Assembly: GCA_934102215.1 (NCBI GenBank)
Contig: CAKOSH010000006.1
Location: forward strand, 44,191-108,190
Source: an uncultured Bacilli bacterium
GTDB taxonomy: Bacteria > Bacillota_I > Bacilli_A > RF39 > UBA660
DNA: 64,000 nucleotides
Direction: 5' to 3'
Part shown: positions 32,492 to 41,436 of the stretch, one piece after another
Position numbering within the stretch: the stretch's first letter is position 1
Layout of the letters: each line of letters begins with the position of its first letter
Program-made: the position numbers and the translations under genes
The notes under the pieces: model-generated
What the model saw: only the letters and a program-made list of their open reading frames with translations
Databases searched by the model: none
What the model was told of the DNA's origin: nothing

Positions 32492-33212
32492 TATTTTACA
32501 TTTGTATTATGATCTTCTTAATTTATATGGAGAAAATGCTAATACTAGATGTTTATATAATGAACTTAAACGTAATGGAATTAAAGTAAATGTTGATTTT
32601 AGAAGTATTAATGAACAAATTAATTTTGATAAATATGATATTGTTTATATTGGTTCAGGTAGTGAAGATAATTTATTTATTGCACTTAACGATATCTTAA
32701 AAAGAAAAGATGATATAAAGAAATATATTGAAAATAATGGTTATTTAATACTTACTGGTAACTCTATGGATTTATTTGGTAAATATATTATTAATAATGA
32801 TGAAAAGATGGATGCTCTTGATATATTTGATTATCATACTAAACTTATAAATGAAAAAATATTTAGTAATGCTTCTGGATATAGAATTGTTGGTGAAGTT
32901 ATTGGTACTTCTGAATATATAAAAGAAAAGATAATTGGATTTCAAAATAGATGTGATTTAGTTTATGACATAAAGAGTCCACTATTTAAAGTAAATAAAG
33001 AATACTCAAATGATTATGAAAGCGATGGTGATGGATATCACTATAAGAATGTTTATGCTACTCATATAATTGGTCCATTACTTATACGTAATCCATATTT
33101 TACTGATTATTTACTTAATAAAATATGTAAGGAACGTAATCTTAAATATAAGAAAGAAGAATCTAGTGCTAAAAAGGCATATAAAAAATACTTAGAAAAC
33201 TTTTTAAACTAA
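32484..33212 (+). CDS. gatD: GatD-like amidotransferase subunit lacking catalytic residues
   Basis: The 242-residue product aligns along GatD: IYIGSGSEDN, IGFQNR, YHYKNVYAT, GPLLIRNPYFTDYLL. In active GatD the nucleophile sits in a C-G-G-Y-Q motif; here the same place reads T91-G-N-S-M. The catalytic histidine of the Y-L-H-G-P motif is Ile196 (THIIGP), with a His two residues earlier. Both dyad residues therefore appear lost. AAAGGAGG precedes the ATG. Overlap with murT keeps the usual pairing. Confidence 0.8.
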   Translation: MINILHLYYDLLNLYGENANTRCLYNELKRNGIKVNVDFRSINEQINFDKYDIVYIGSGSEDNLFIALNDILKRKDDIKKYIENNGYLILTGNSMDLFGKYIINNDEKMDALDIFDYHTKLINEKIFSNASGYRIVGEVIGTSEYIKEKIIGFQNRCDLVYDIKSPLFKVNKEYSNDYESDGDGYHYKNVYATHIIGPLLIRNPYFTDYLLNKICKERNLKYKKEESSAKKAYKKYLENFLN

Positions 33213-34075
33213 GTATTTTTTTTACCTATTTTTTCTCCATATTTAACGTATGTTTCAATATTATTACTTGTATTATCTAATATATCTTTATCAATATTTA
33301 CTACATTTTCTTTAACAAGTAATACTATTGTTGAACCACCAAATTCAAAATAACCCTTTTCTTCACCTTTCTTGAAATTGTTATTTTCATGTTCATTAGT
33401 TATTTTTCCTATCATTAAAGCACCTACTTCAACTTGGATTACATCACCAAAGTTTTTAGTATGTAATATAGTCCACTCTCTACTATTAGTTTTAAAGAAA
33501 TTGTAATGCTTTAATGATATTGGTTGTACTGTATGAAATATACCCTTTATTTTAGTATTAGTTTCTTGATATCCAGAATCTATATAACAATATCTATGGT
33601 AATCATTTGGTGATAATCTGAATACTAAAGCATATCCATTTTTATATTGTTTCATTATATTTTTATCAACTAAAGTGTTAATTGTATAATATGAATCTTT
33701 TATATTAAGTGTTAAATCATTAATAATTTTATATGCTGATAATTTACTATCACATGGTGAAATAAATATATCCTTATTCATATTTATTGGTCTTTTTACT
33801 GATATAATCTTTCTTTTAAAAAAGTCATTGAATGAATTATAATTTGTTTTTTCATAGTCTGTTATTTTGATATTATTTGCTTTTATAAATCTTTTTATTT
33901 TATGTTTAGATAACTTACTGTTCATATAAAGTCCACCTAAATCAGTGATGAATTTCATAGTAAGTATTTTTAGAATTAATCTTCCAAGCAAAGTATTATA
34001 TAAAAATGATAATGCTATACCTGAACTAAGTTCATCTATTTTATTCGTTTCTCTTGATTTTACTTTGTATATCAT
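33209..34075 (-). CDS. psd: Phosphatidylserine decarboxylase proenzyme
   Basis: Converts phosphatidylserine to phosphatidylethanolamine. The 288-residue product has PCDSKLSAYKI, LSPNDYHRYCYIDSG and, near the C-terminus, FEFGGSTIVLL; the G-S-T of this motif is where the proenzyme cleaves itself to form the pyruvoyl group. The start overlaps the pssA stop (ATGA). Membrane-associated. Confidence 0.93.
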   Translation of the reverse strand: MIYKVKSRETNKIDELSSGIALSFLYNTLLGRLILKILTMKFITDLGGLYMNSKLSKHKIKRFIKANNIKITDYEKTNYNSFNDFFKRKIISVKRPINMNKDIFISPCDSKLSAYKIINDLTLNIKDSYYTINTLVDKNIMKQYKNGYALVFRLSPNDYHRYCYIDSGYQETNTKIKGIFHTVQPISLKHYNFFKTNSREWTILHTKNFGDVIQVEVGALMIGKITNEHENNNFKKGEEKGYFEFGGSTIVLLVKENVVNIDKDILDNTSNNIETYVKYGEKIGKKNT

Positions 34076-34710
34076 AATAACCTAGTCGCGATAATAAATA
34101 ATATCTCAATTACCCCTATTAATATAAATAATATCATAACTTTTAGACTTGGTTTTTTAATTTTAATCTTTGATATAAAAAGTATACCAACTAGTAACAT
34201 TACTCCAGCATATGCAAGTGGAAAATATCTACCTATCATTTTTCTAAATATATATAAAAATGGAAATATTAATGCTGATGACGTTACTGGTAAGCCTGTA
34301 TATTCTTTTACTGGTTTACTACTATTTCTTGTTATTTCAAGTACATTAAAATAAGCAAGTCTTATAAGTGCTGCAAGTGGAAATAATATCATTATTGGAA
34401 GTAAATACTTATAGTCAAAAGTTAACCAAGCATCATTTAATGCTAAATTATATCCAATTATTGAAGGTAATACACCAAAACAAACTAAATCAGATAAACT
34501 ATCAAGTTGTATTCCAAATTGTCTTTCTTCAGTTGTTCTTTTCTTTTTAGTTCTTGCTACTCTTCCATCAAACATATCACAAAGTCCACTAAACATTAAA
34601 CATATTATTGCTGGAAATATTTGTCCATTTATTGCTAAAATTATACCAGACATACCAAATATAAATCCCATATACGTTAGTAATACTGTATAATCATAAA
34701 ATCCTATCAT
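34072..34710 (-). CDS. pssA: CDP-diacylglycerol--serine O-phosphatidyltransferase
   Basis: Makes phosphatidylserine, the substrate of psd downstream. The product of about 212 residues is polytopic, with the CDP-alcohol phosphotransferase signature DMFDGRVART...FGIQLDSLSDL (DG-x2-AR...G-x3-D-x3-D). GAGGTG precedes the ATG at 34708-34710; a GTG 9 nt earlier is possible. Confidence 0.93.
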   Translation of the reverse strand: MIGFYDYTVLLTYMGFIFGMSGIILAINGQIFPAIICLMFSGLCDMFDGRVARTKKKRTTEERQFGIQLDSLSDLVCFGVLPSIIGYNLALNDAWLTFDYKYLLPIMILFPLAALIRLAYFNVLEITRNSSKPVKEYTGLPVTSSALIFPFLYIFRKMIGRYFPLAYAGVMLLVGILFISKIKIKKPSLKVMILFILIGVIEILFIIATRLL

Positions 34711-34781
34711 ATTATACACCTCTATTTAATTATACATATTTTTTACATAAAATGCAAATAATCTATCTTTTCTTAACACCA

Positions 34782-35399
34782 TTATTTCTTTTTTTCTACA
34801 CAAAATTCCCATAATATTTTAGGATGTTCATATCTATCCATTTTCTTTTCTTCTAAATTGTGTATTTTAAAATCTTTAAATAATTCTTTTAAATCTTCTT
34901 TATCAAAAAATCTTTTATAAATTTTACCATCATAATAATAATGTTTTTCTATTTTTTTTGATTTAAGTGGTATTTGTATATCATTAAATGAATTAACTCT
35001 TGCGATTAAATATCCGTTTTCTTTTAATACTCTATATATTTCACTAAAAATATATTTTGTTTTTGATAAATCAAAGTAATGTAAGCAAAGATCAGCAATT
35101 ATTATATTTTTTGAATTATCATTAAAAGGTAGTCCATCACTCATATCAAAAAGCATTGTTTTTATATTTGGATTTTCATTGTTCACAATATTCAATACTT
35201 CTTTTGAAAAATCACAAGCAATTATATTTTTAAATCCATTATCAATTAGGTATTTACTTGTATATGCCCTTCCACAACCAAGTTCAATAATATTATCATC
35301 TTTATGTAATAAATTTATGTATTTATTGAACCATCCATCATAAGTAGAAATGTATTCTTTGTGAATATTATCCCAATATTTATCTAAACTATCTTTCAT
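34782..35399 (-). CDS. Class I SAM-dependent methyltransferase
   Basis: A 205-residue protein with motif I IIELGCGRAYTSKYL, motif II IACDFS, LPFNDNSKNIIIADLCLHYF and a post-motif RVLKENGYLIARVNS. The fold is clear but the substrate is not. It lies between pssA and leuS on the same strand. Confidence 0.85.
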   Translation of the reverse strand: MKDSLDKYWDNIHKEYISTYDGWFNKYINLLHKDDNIIELGCGRAYTSKYLIDNGFKNIIACDFSKEVLNIVNNENPNIKTMLFDMSDGLPFNDNSKNIIIADLCLHYFDLSKTKYIFSEIYRVLKENGYLIARVNSFNDIQIPLKSKKIEKHYYYDGKIYKRFFDKEDLKELFKDFKIHNLEEKKMDRYEHPKILWEFCVEKKK

Positions 35400-35458
35400 A
35401 TTTTCACCACTATTTCATTACTTATGATAACATATATTAAATATGTTTTCAAATAATA

Positions 35459-35483
35459 AAAACAGCACTTTTTATGCTGCTTA
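35459..35483 (-). terminator. Terminator of leuS
   Basis: On the minus strand AGCAGCA and TGCTGTT arms around TAAAAAG, followed by TTTTATTATTT. Confidence 0.85.
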
Positions 35484-38303
35484 TTTTATAACTATGTTAA
35501 CTATTTTATTTGGAACAACAATTTCTTTTATGATTTCGTGTCCTTCTAAATGTTTAATAACATTTTCTTCTTGATGAGCAAGCTTTAGTATTTCATCCTT
35601 TTCTAAATCTTTTTCAGCTTCAAATGTCGCTCTTAATTTACCATTAACACTTACCGCAATAGTAACTGTATCTAACTTAGTTAATTCTTCATTATATGTT
35701 GGCCATGGTGCATATGTTAATGTATCAAGTGAGCCATCTATTATTGAATACATTTCTTCGCATATAAATGGCGCGATTGGATAAAGAAGTTTTATAAATC
35801 CAACTGCATATTCTTTACTTATGTATTCTTCTTTACTTACTGCATTCATAAATATCATAAGACTACTTATTGCTGTATTGAATTTTAAATTTTCATAGTC
35901 CTCTGTTACTTTTTTAACTGTGATGTGATATAGTTGTTCTAAATTTTTATTTTCTTTATCTTTTACTTTATCACTTTCAATAAGTTGTCTATAAACTCTT
36001 TCTAAAAATCTTTTACTTCCAACTACACCTTCATTATTCCATGGCTTATCTGCTTCAAGTGGTCCCATGAACATTTCGTATAATCTTAAAGTATCTGCAC
36101 CATATTCATTTACTACATCATTAGGATTTACCACAAACTCTGGATACCTTTTACCCATCTTTATTCCATTAGCGCCAAGTATCATTCCCTGATGAACAAG
36201 TTTTTTGAATGGTTCTTTTACTGGTACTACTTTTTTATCATATAGATAATTATTCCACATTCTTGAATATAATAAGTGTCCTGTGGCGTGTTCTGGACCA
36301 CCAATATATAGATCTACTGGCATCCAATGTTCTAATAATTTATAATCTGCTAAACATTCATCATTATTTGGATCAATATATCTTAAGAAGTACCAACTAG
36401 ATCCAGCACTTCCTGGCATAGTTGATGTTTCTCTTTTACCTTTTTTACCATCTATTTCTACGTTTACCCAATCAGTTTTTTTATTAAGTGGAGCTGTTCC
36501 ATCTTTACCTGGAGCATAATCTTCAAGTTCAGGTAGTATAAGTGGAAGCTCGCTATCCTTAAGAGCAATGTATTCTCCATCTTCTAGTTCAACAATAGGT
36601 ATAGGTTCTCCCCAATATCTTTGTCTTGCAAATATCCAATCTCTTAATCTATAATTAACTTTCTTTTTACCACAATTATGTTCATGAAGCCAATTAATCA
36701 TTGTATTAATTGCATATTTTTTGTTAAGGCCATCTAAGAATCCTGAATTAATATGGATTCCATCATTAGTCATAGCATCAGGACAAGTTACATATTCATA
36801 CGTTTTTTTATGTAATTCATCTTTTATCTCTTTTTCTATAATATCTTTAGTTACCCACTCTATATCAAAAACTTCATCTTCATCCAAATTTTGTTTATCT
36901 TGCTTACTTGAATTTAATTCAAATAATAATGGTGTTGCTTCTATCTCAAAGTAAGTATCTTTGTTGTAAGCATAATAATGATGGTTTATTTTAAATCCCA
37001 CCTCTTTAAGAGTAAAATCAGTATAACCAGTTTCTTCTTTTATTTCTCTTATCGCACATTCAACATCTGTTTCATTATTTTTTATAGTTCCACCTACAAA
37101 TAATCTTCCACCTTTTGAATGCCAGTTAATAGTTAAATATTTGTCTTCAATCTTATCATAAAGTATTGCAACTATTGATTTCTTTTGTTTTTCATTTTCG
37201 TGTTCTTTACCTGTTACTTCTTCTAATACTTGTATTATTGGAATATTAAACTTAGTAGCAAACTCGAAGTCTCTTGTATCATGAGCAGGTACAGCCATTA
37301 TAGCACCTGTTCCATATGACATTAATACATAATCACTTATCCATATTGGTATTTCTTTATTATTAACTGGGTTTATCGCATAAGCTCCTGTGAATACTCC
37401 TGTTTTACCAGCATTTGAACCTGTTCTTTCAAGTTCACTTTTACTTTTACATTCATTTATATATTTTTCTACTTCTTCCTTTTGTTCAGCTGTTGTTATT
37501 TCTTTAACAAGTGGATGTTCTGGTGATAATACTGTATATGTTGCGCCAAATAATGTATCGCATCTTGTGGTAAAAACAGTAAAGTCATAATCAGTATCTT
37601 TTACTTTGAAATTAACTTCAGCACCAATACTTTTACCTATCCAATATCTTTGTATTTCTTTTGTACCTTCAGGCCAATCTATTTCATCAAGTCCTTCTAG
37701 TAATCTATCAGCATATTTTGTAATATTAATAACCCATTGACTCATATTTTTACGAACAACAGGATATCCACCTCTTTCACTTTTACCATCAATCACTTCA
37801 TCATTGGCAAGAACAGTACCAAGCTCTTCACACCAATTTACTGGCATATCGACTTTTTTAGCAAGTCCATCTTCAAATAATCTTTTAAATATCCATTGTG
37901 TCCATTTATAGAACTTAGGATCACATGTAGATATTTCTTTAGACCAATCATATGAAAGACCTATATTCTTAAGTTGACCTTTGAATGTTTCAATATTCTT
38001 TTCAGTAAACTTTCCTGGGTGATTTCCTGTTTGTATAGCATATTGTTCAGCTGGAAGTCCAAAAGCATCCCATCCCATTGGATGAAGTACATTATATCCT
38101 TGCATTCTTTTCATTCTTGAAACTATATCAGTTGCAGTATACCCTTCAGGATGTCCTGCATGAAGTCCTACTCCACTAGGATAAGGAAACATATCTAAAG
38201 CATAATACTTAGGTTTACTAAAATCACTTGTATCAGTTTTAAAACATTCATGACTTTCCCAATATTTTTTCCATTTATCTTCTATTTTCTTAAAATCATA
38301 CAT
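35481..38303 (-). CDS. leuS: Leucine--tRNA ligase with a Nudix domain inserted in the editing domain
   Basis: Class I synthetase of about 940 residues, some 135 longer than usual. HIGH motif region PYPSGVGLHAGHPEG near 45; KMSKS counterpart is KMGKRYPEF near 717. In the CP1 editing domain, after AHDTRDFEFATKFNIPIIQV (about 355), about 150 residues are inserted before DGIHINSGFLDG (about 510). The insert contains a complete Nudix box (GGTIKNNE...REIKEETGY: G-x5-E-x7-REUxEExGU). The ATG at 38303 has the better spacing from AAGGAG; 38312 is the alternative. The upstream gene stop overlaps. Controlled by a leucine T-box. Confidence 0.95.
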   Translation of the reverse strand: MYDFKKIEDKWKKYWESHECFKTDTSDFSKPKYYALDMFPYPSGVGLHAGHPEGYTATDIVSRMKRMQGYNVLHPMGWDAFGLPAEQYAIQTGNHPGKFTEKNIETFKGQLKNIGLSYDWSKEISTCDPKFYKWTQWIFKRLFEDGLAKKVDMPVNWCEELGTVLANDEVIDGKSERGGYPVVRKNMSQWVINITKYADRLLEGLDEIDWPEGTKEIQRYWIGKSIGAEVNFKVKDTDYDFTVFTTRCDTLFGATYTVLSPEHPLVKEITTAEQKEEVEKYINECKSKSELERTGSNAGKTGVFTGAYAINPVNNKEIPIWISDYVLMSYGTGAIMAVPAHDTRDFEFATKFNIPIIQVLEEVTGKEHENEKQKKSIVAILYDKIEDKYLTINWHSKGGRLFVGGTIKNNETDVECAIREIKEETGYTDFTLKEVGFKINHHYYAYNKDTYFEIEATPLLFELNSSKQDKQNLDEDEVFDIEWVTKDIIEKEIKDELHKKTYEYVTCPDAMTNDGIHINSGFLDGLNKKYAINTMINWLHEHNCGKKKVNYRLRDWIFARQRYWGEPIPIVELEDGEYIALKDSELPLILPELEDYAPGKDGTAPLNKKTDWVNVEIDGKKGKRETSTMPGSAGSSWYFLRYIDPNNDECLADYKLLEHWMPVDLYIGGPEHATGHLLYSRMWNNYLYDKKVVPVKEPFKKLVHQGMILGANGIKMGKRYPEFVVNPNDVVNEYGADTLRLYEMFMGPLEADKPWNNEGVVGSKRFLERVYRQLIESDKVKDKENKNLEQLYHITVKKVTEDYENLKFNTAISSLMIFMNAVSKEEYISKEYAVGFIKLLYPIAPFICEEMYSIIDGSLDTLTYAPWPTYNEELTKLDTVTIAVSVNGKLRATFEAEKDLEKDEILKLAHQEENVIKHLEGHEIIKEIVVPNKIVNIVIK

Positions 38304-38658
38304 CTTCTTCATTCTCCTTCTTCTTATAATAATTACCTATTATTGTATATAAAACATATAATAAAATTATTGATGAAATAAAGCATACTATTATCTTCAC
38401 TACATAATTATCAATATAAAGTACAATTGTTGTTTCTAGCGATATAATAAACGAATTAATAAAGGTAAGCGTTCTAAGTAAACTTTTATATTTAGTTTTT
38501 CTCATATCTAAATCATATTTTTTTATAAAGAATTTTATTTCATCATTCTTTTTTAAATCTTTATAATCTTTTCTTTTTTTATTGAAAAACACACTATATA
38601 TAATATATATTAATGCGAAAATCAATAGAAAATCCCAAATAAATTTTAATATTTTCAT
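38296..38658 (-). CDS. Small membrane protein cotranscribed with leuS
   Basis: A 120-residue protein with an N-terminal membrane helix (about 5-24), a charged middle (KKRKDYKDLKKNDEIKFFIKKY) and two more helices (about 62-108). It lies between the leucine T-box and leuS and overlaps the leuS start, so it shares leucine control. I recognise no family. Confidence 0.7.
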   Translation of the reverse strand: MKILKFIWDFLLIFALIYIIYSVFFNKKRKDYKDLKKNDEIKFFIKKYDLDMRKTKYKSLLRTLTFINSFIISLETTIVLYIDNYVVKIIVCFISSIILLYVLYTIIGNYYKKKENEEDV

Positions 38659-38679
38659 CTTTTTTCTCCTTCTTTATTT

Positions 38680-38882
38680 TTCTAAATAAAAAGATGGTAT
38701 CAAAGGACGACTATTGCCGTGGTACCACCTTATTTTATAGTTAAACTATTTCTCTTTTGCTTAACGCGCATAAACGTTATTTCTAAAAAAGCAAGTTCAA
38801 TATATTTTATTATTAGTTTACATCAACCACTAACTTTCTATAAATAAATGTATATTTACTACTCTTTTAATCACTGAAATAT
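38680..38882 (-). promoter_or_regulatory. Leucine T-box riboswitch of the leuS operon
   Basis: On the minus strand the leader carries the T-box core AAGGTGGTACCACGG and a terminator pairing GGTGGTA with TACCATC before a T-run. The stem I specifier context is GAA-CTT-GC, so the specifier is CTT (38793-38795), a leucine codon. The promoter (TTGAAT 38912-38917, TATAAT 38889-38894, 17 nt apart) lies at the end of the GH31 gene. Uncharged tRNA-Leu would favour antitermination. Confidence 0.92.
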
Positions 38883-38894
38883 AGATTCATTATA

Positions 38895-41300
38895 CTATAC
38901 TTCTTCAATATATTCAAGTAACTTCATAAACATTCTTATGAAAATTGATGGTAATCCTTTTCTTCTTAACTTCCTAATAGCAATTCTTTTTGCTTTGATA
39001 TTTGAATCACTAAATATTATTTTGTCTATTTCTTCTTTTAATGATGTTTTTATTTTTAAATCTGTTATGATACTTTCTAAGTCTTCATTAATAACTCTAT
39101 TCGCGTCAATTTCTATATCTTTACCTTTACAATATACGAATACTTTACTTGTAGTGCTTATATCATTAAATTCAATAACAAAGTCATTTTCATCTGTATA
39201 TCTTTTACATTTAACATTTACTTCATCTTGGAACACTTGTACTCCTTCAGTAAATTTTGTATTTCTAAATCTTATAATGTAGTTTCGTTTTTCTGGAATG
39301 ATTCCAAGTTTTCCTTCAAGTGGTTCGATTGATACTGAAAAATCATTTTCTTTATAGTAATAATTTATTTCTGTTGTGAAACTATATCCTTCTTTATACA
39401 TTGAAGAAATTCCATCATCTTCATACATTTTATATGTGTTACTTCTTCCTGGAAATATTTGTATTTCAAGTGTTTTTGGAGAACTTGTATCATTTATATT
39501 TTGTGGGTCTAATTTAGCAAGTGGAATTATTGCTCCTGTTTTAGCATAAACTGGATAGTCTTCATCTTTATAGAATGTTACATATCTATTTCCACCTGTA
39601 AATTTCTTACCAGTTTTAAAATCATACCATACTCCATTAGGGATGAATATTCTATGTACAACTCTATTCATTATTTCATCTTTAGGTGTTGTGATAGGAC
39701 ACACGAATAATTCACTACCATAATAGAATTCATTTTTATAAAGTGGTTCATCATATGTTTCTGGATATTTATAATAAAGTGGTTGTATCAATGGTGAACC
39801 AAATGATGAATACTTTTTAGCTTCACTATATATATAAGGTATAAGTCTATGTCTTATTTTTAAATAATCATGAACAATTTTATAGGTTTTAGCATCCCAT
39901 TTCCATGGCTCTCTTTTATAGTATTTACCTGTATCACTTGAAAGTCTTAATATTGGACTATATACTCCAAGTTGAACATATCTCATAAATAGTTCTGCAT
40001 CTTCAGTTCCACCTTTATAGCCACCTATATCATGACTCCACCAAGAAATGCCAATATTAGCGGCTGTTGAATTAAAGAATGGAAGAAGTTTTAAAGTTTT
40101 CCAGCTAATTAATGTTTCACCTGAATAAAGTGCTGAATATTTATGAGGACATATTCCAAAATTTCTTGACATGATGAAATTTCTTTTTGCTTTATTTAGA
40201 CTAAAGTTTTTGAATAGAAAATAATTCATTGTGAAACTACGAAGTGTATTTTCTTTATTATTATCATCTATCCATAAGAAATCTATACCTTTATCTAAAA
40301 ATGGATTAATTATTCCTTTTAAATATGAATCAACTAATTTAGGGTCATATACGTTAAGTGGAATATTTTTATTTTGATCTTTATTGTAATATTGTTGAAA
40401 TGTATTGTAGTTCTCTTCTTCTACACTTATTAATCCTTCTGTTTTGATATTGCTTCCTAGATATATTTTGTTTTTATGTAAGAATTCACTTAGTCCTCTT
40501 GGATTAGGTAATTTAGTTTTATCAAGAGAAAAACTTATTGGTGAATAATTATTTTTAGTTCTATTGCATTCATTTAACAAAAGCACTGACATTGGTAAAT
40601 CATATTTTTTGAAATTGTAAACTAGGTTTTGAATATCTTGTTCACCATACGCTTCATTTTTATTCCACCATACTCCTAAAGCATATCTAGGTATTAATGG
40701 TGGTAAAGATGTAAGATTAAAGTAATCACGAAGTCCTATACCAAAATCATTATTATATATAAATAAATATGTATCAATATTTTTATAGTTTGGAGATAAA
40801 ACATTTCCATGAGCATCAAGTATTGGAGTTCTTGAGTCATCAAATGTCGTAAATCCATCTAAACTAAATAAGCCTTTTTCATAATCTATATATCCTTTAG
40901 TATTATCAAGACTATATGCAGTTCCTTTGAAATTCTTAACTTCAGGATGATTAAAATACCATGCTTTTTCAGTTCCTGCTATAGTTACTTTTAGATTTTG
41001 ATCGGGCATTAACTTACTGCCTATAAATGGTTTTTCTTTATTATATTCTAAAACAAATATGTTGTTTTTTATAATTAATACATTGTTATCTTCTTCTACT
41101 GTTATCTTTGGTTTACCAAATGATCTATTGCTAGCAAAAAAAGTAGGATAATCATTAAATGATCCTGTTTCGCTGTATTCAAATCTTATTAAAACATCAG
41201 ATAATATACTTATTCTATATGTTTTACCTCTAAAAACATTTGATGATGGTGTTTTACTTTTAGTTAAATCAACTTCAAAGTGAGTACCAAAATCATACAT
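38895..41300 (-). CDS. Glycoside hydrolase family 31 (alpha-glucosidase/xylosidase-like)
   Basis: An 801-residue cytoplasmic enzyme: N-terminal beta domain (KPFIGSKLMPDQNLKV), (beta/alpha)8 barrel and C-terminal domains with DDGISSMYKEGYSF. The nucleophile region reads DFLWIDDNNKE (near 341, compare WxDMNE). The acid/base region reads YSGETLISW (near 391) where most members have TGD, so Glu may replace Asp. ISWWSHDIGGYKGG and RLSSDTGKYYKREPW match the +1/-1 sites. It probably hydrolyses an alpha-glycoside. A terminal GAAAGGAAGG site precedes the ATG. Confidence 0.9.
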   Translation of the reverse strand: MYDFGTHFEVDLTKSKTPSSNVFRGKTYRISILSDVLIRFEYSETGSFNDYPTFFASNRSFGKPKITVEEDNNVLIIKNNIFVLEYNKEKPFIGSKLMPDQNLKVTIAGTEKAWYFNHPEVKNFKGTAYSLDNTKGYIDYEKGLFSLDGFTTFDDSRTPILDAHGNVLSPNYKNIDTYLFIYNNDFGIGLRDYFNLTSLPPLIPRYALGVWWNKNEAYGEQDIQNLVYNFKKYDLPMSVLLLNECNRTKNNYSPISFSLDKTKLPNPRGLSEFLHKNKIYLGSNIKTEGLISVEEENYNTFQQYYNKDQNKNIPLNVYDPKLVDSYLKGIINPFLDKGIDFLWIDDNNKENTLRSFTMNYFLFKNFSLNKAKRNFIMSRNFGICPHKYSALYSGETLISWKTLKLLPFFNSTAANIGISWWSHDIGGYKGGTEDAELFMRYVQLGVYSPILRLSSDTGKYYKREPWKWDAKTYKIVHDYLKIRHRLIPYIYSEAKKYSSFGSPLIQPLYYKYPETYDEPLYKNEFYYGSELFVCPITTPKDEIMNRVVHRIFIPNGVWYDFKTGKKFTGGNRYVTFYKDEDYPVYAKTGAIIPLAKLDPQNINDTSSPKTLEIQIFPGRSNTYKMYEDDGISSMYKEGYSFTTEINYYYKENDFSVSIEPLEGKLGIIPEKRNYIIRFRNTKFTEGVQVFQDEVNVKCKRYTDENDFVIEFNDISTTSKVFVYCKGKDIEIDANRVINEDLESIITDLKIKTSLKEEIDKIIFSDSNIKAKRIAIRKLRRKGLPSIFIRMFMKLLEYIEEV

Positions 41301-41436
41301 AATTATCCTTCCTTTCTATATACTTTGCTATATTTTTTTGTTTTTTATATTTATTGTTATTTTATTTGTGTTTTTGATATGTATTTTTACTTTTTGCACT
41401 ATATCTTTTGTTTATTATTTTTAAGTGCTTGTTTTT

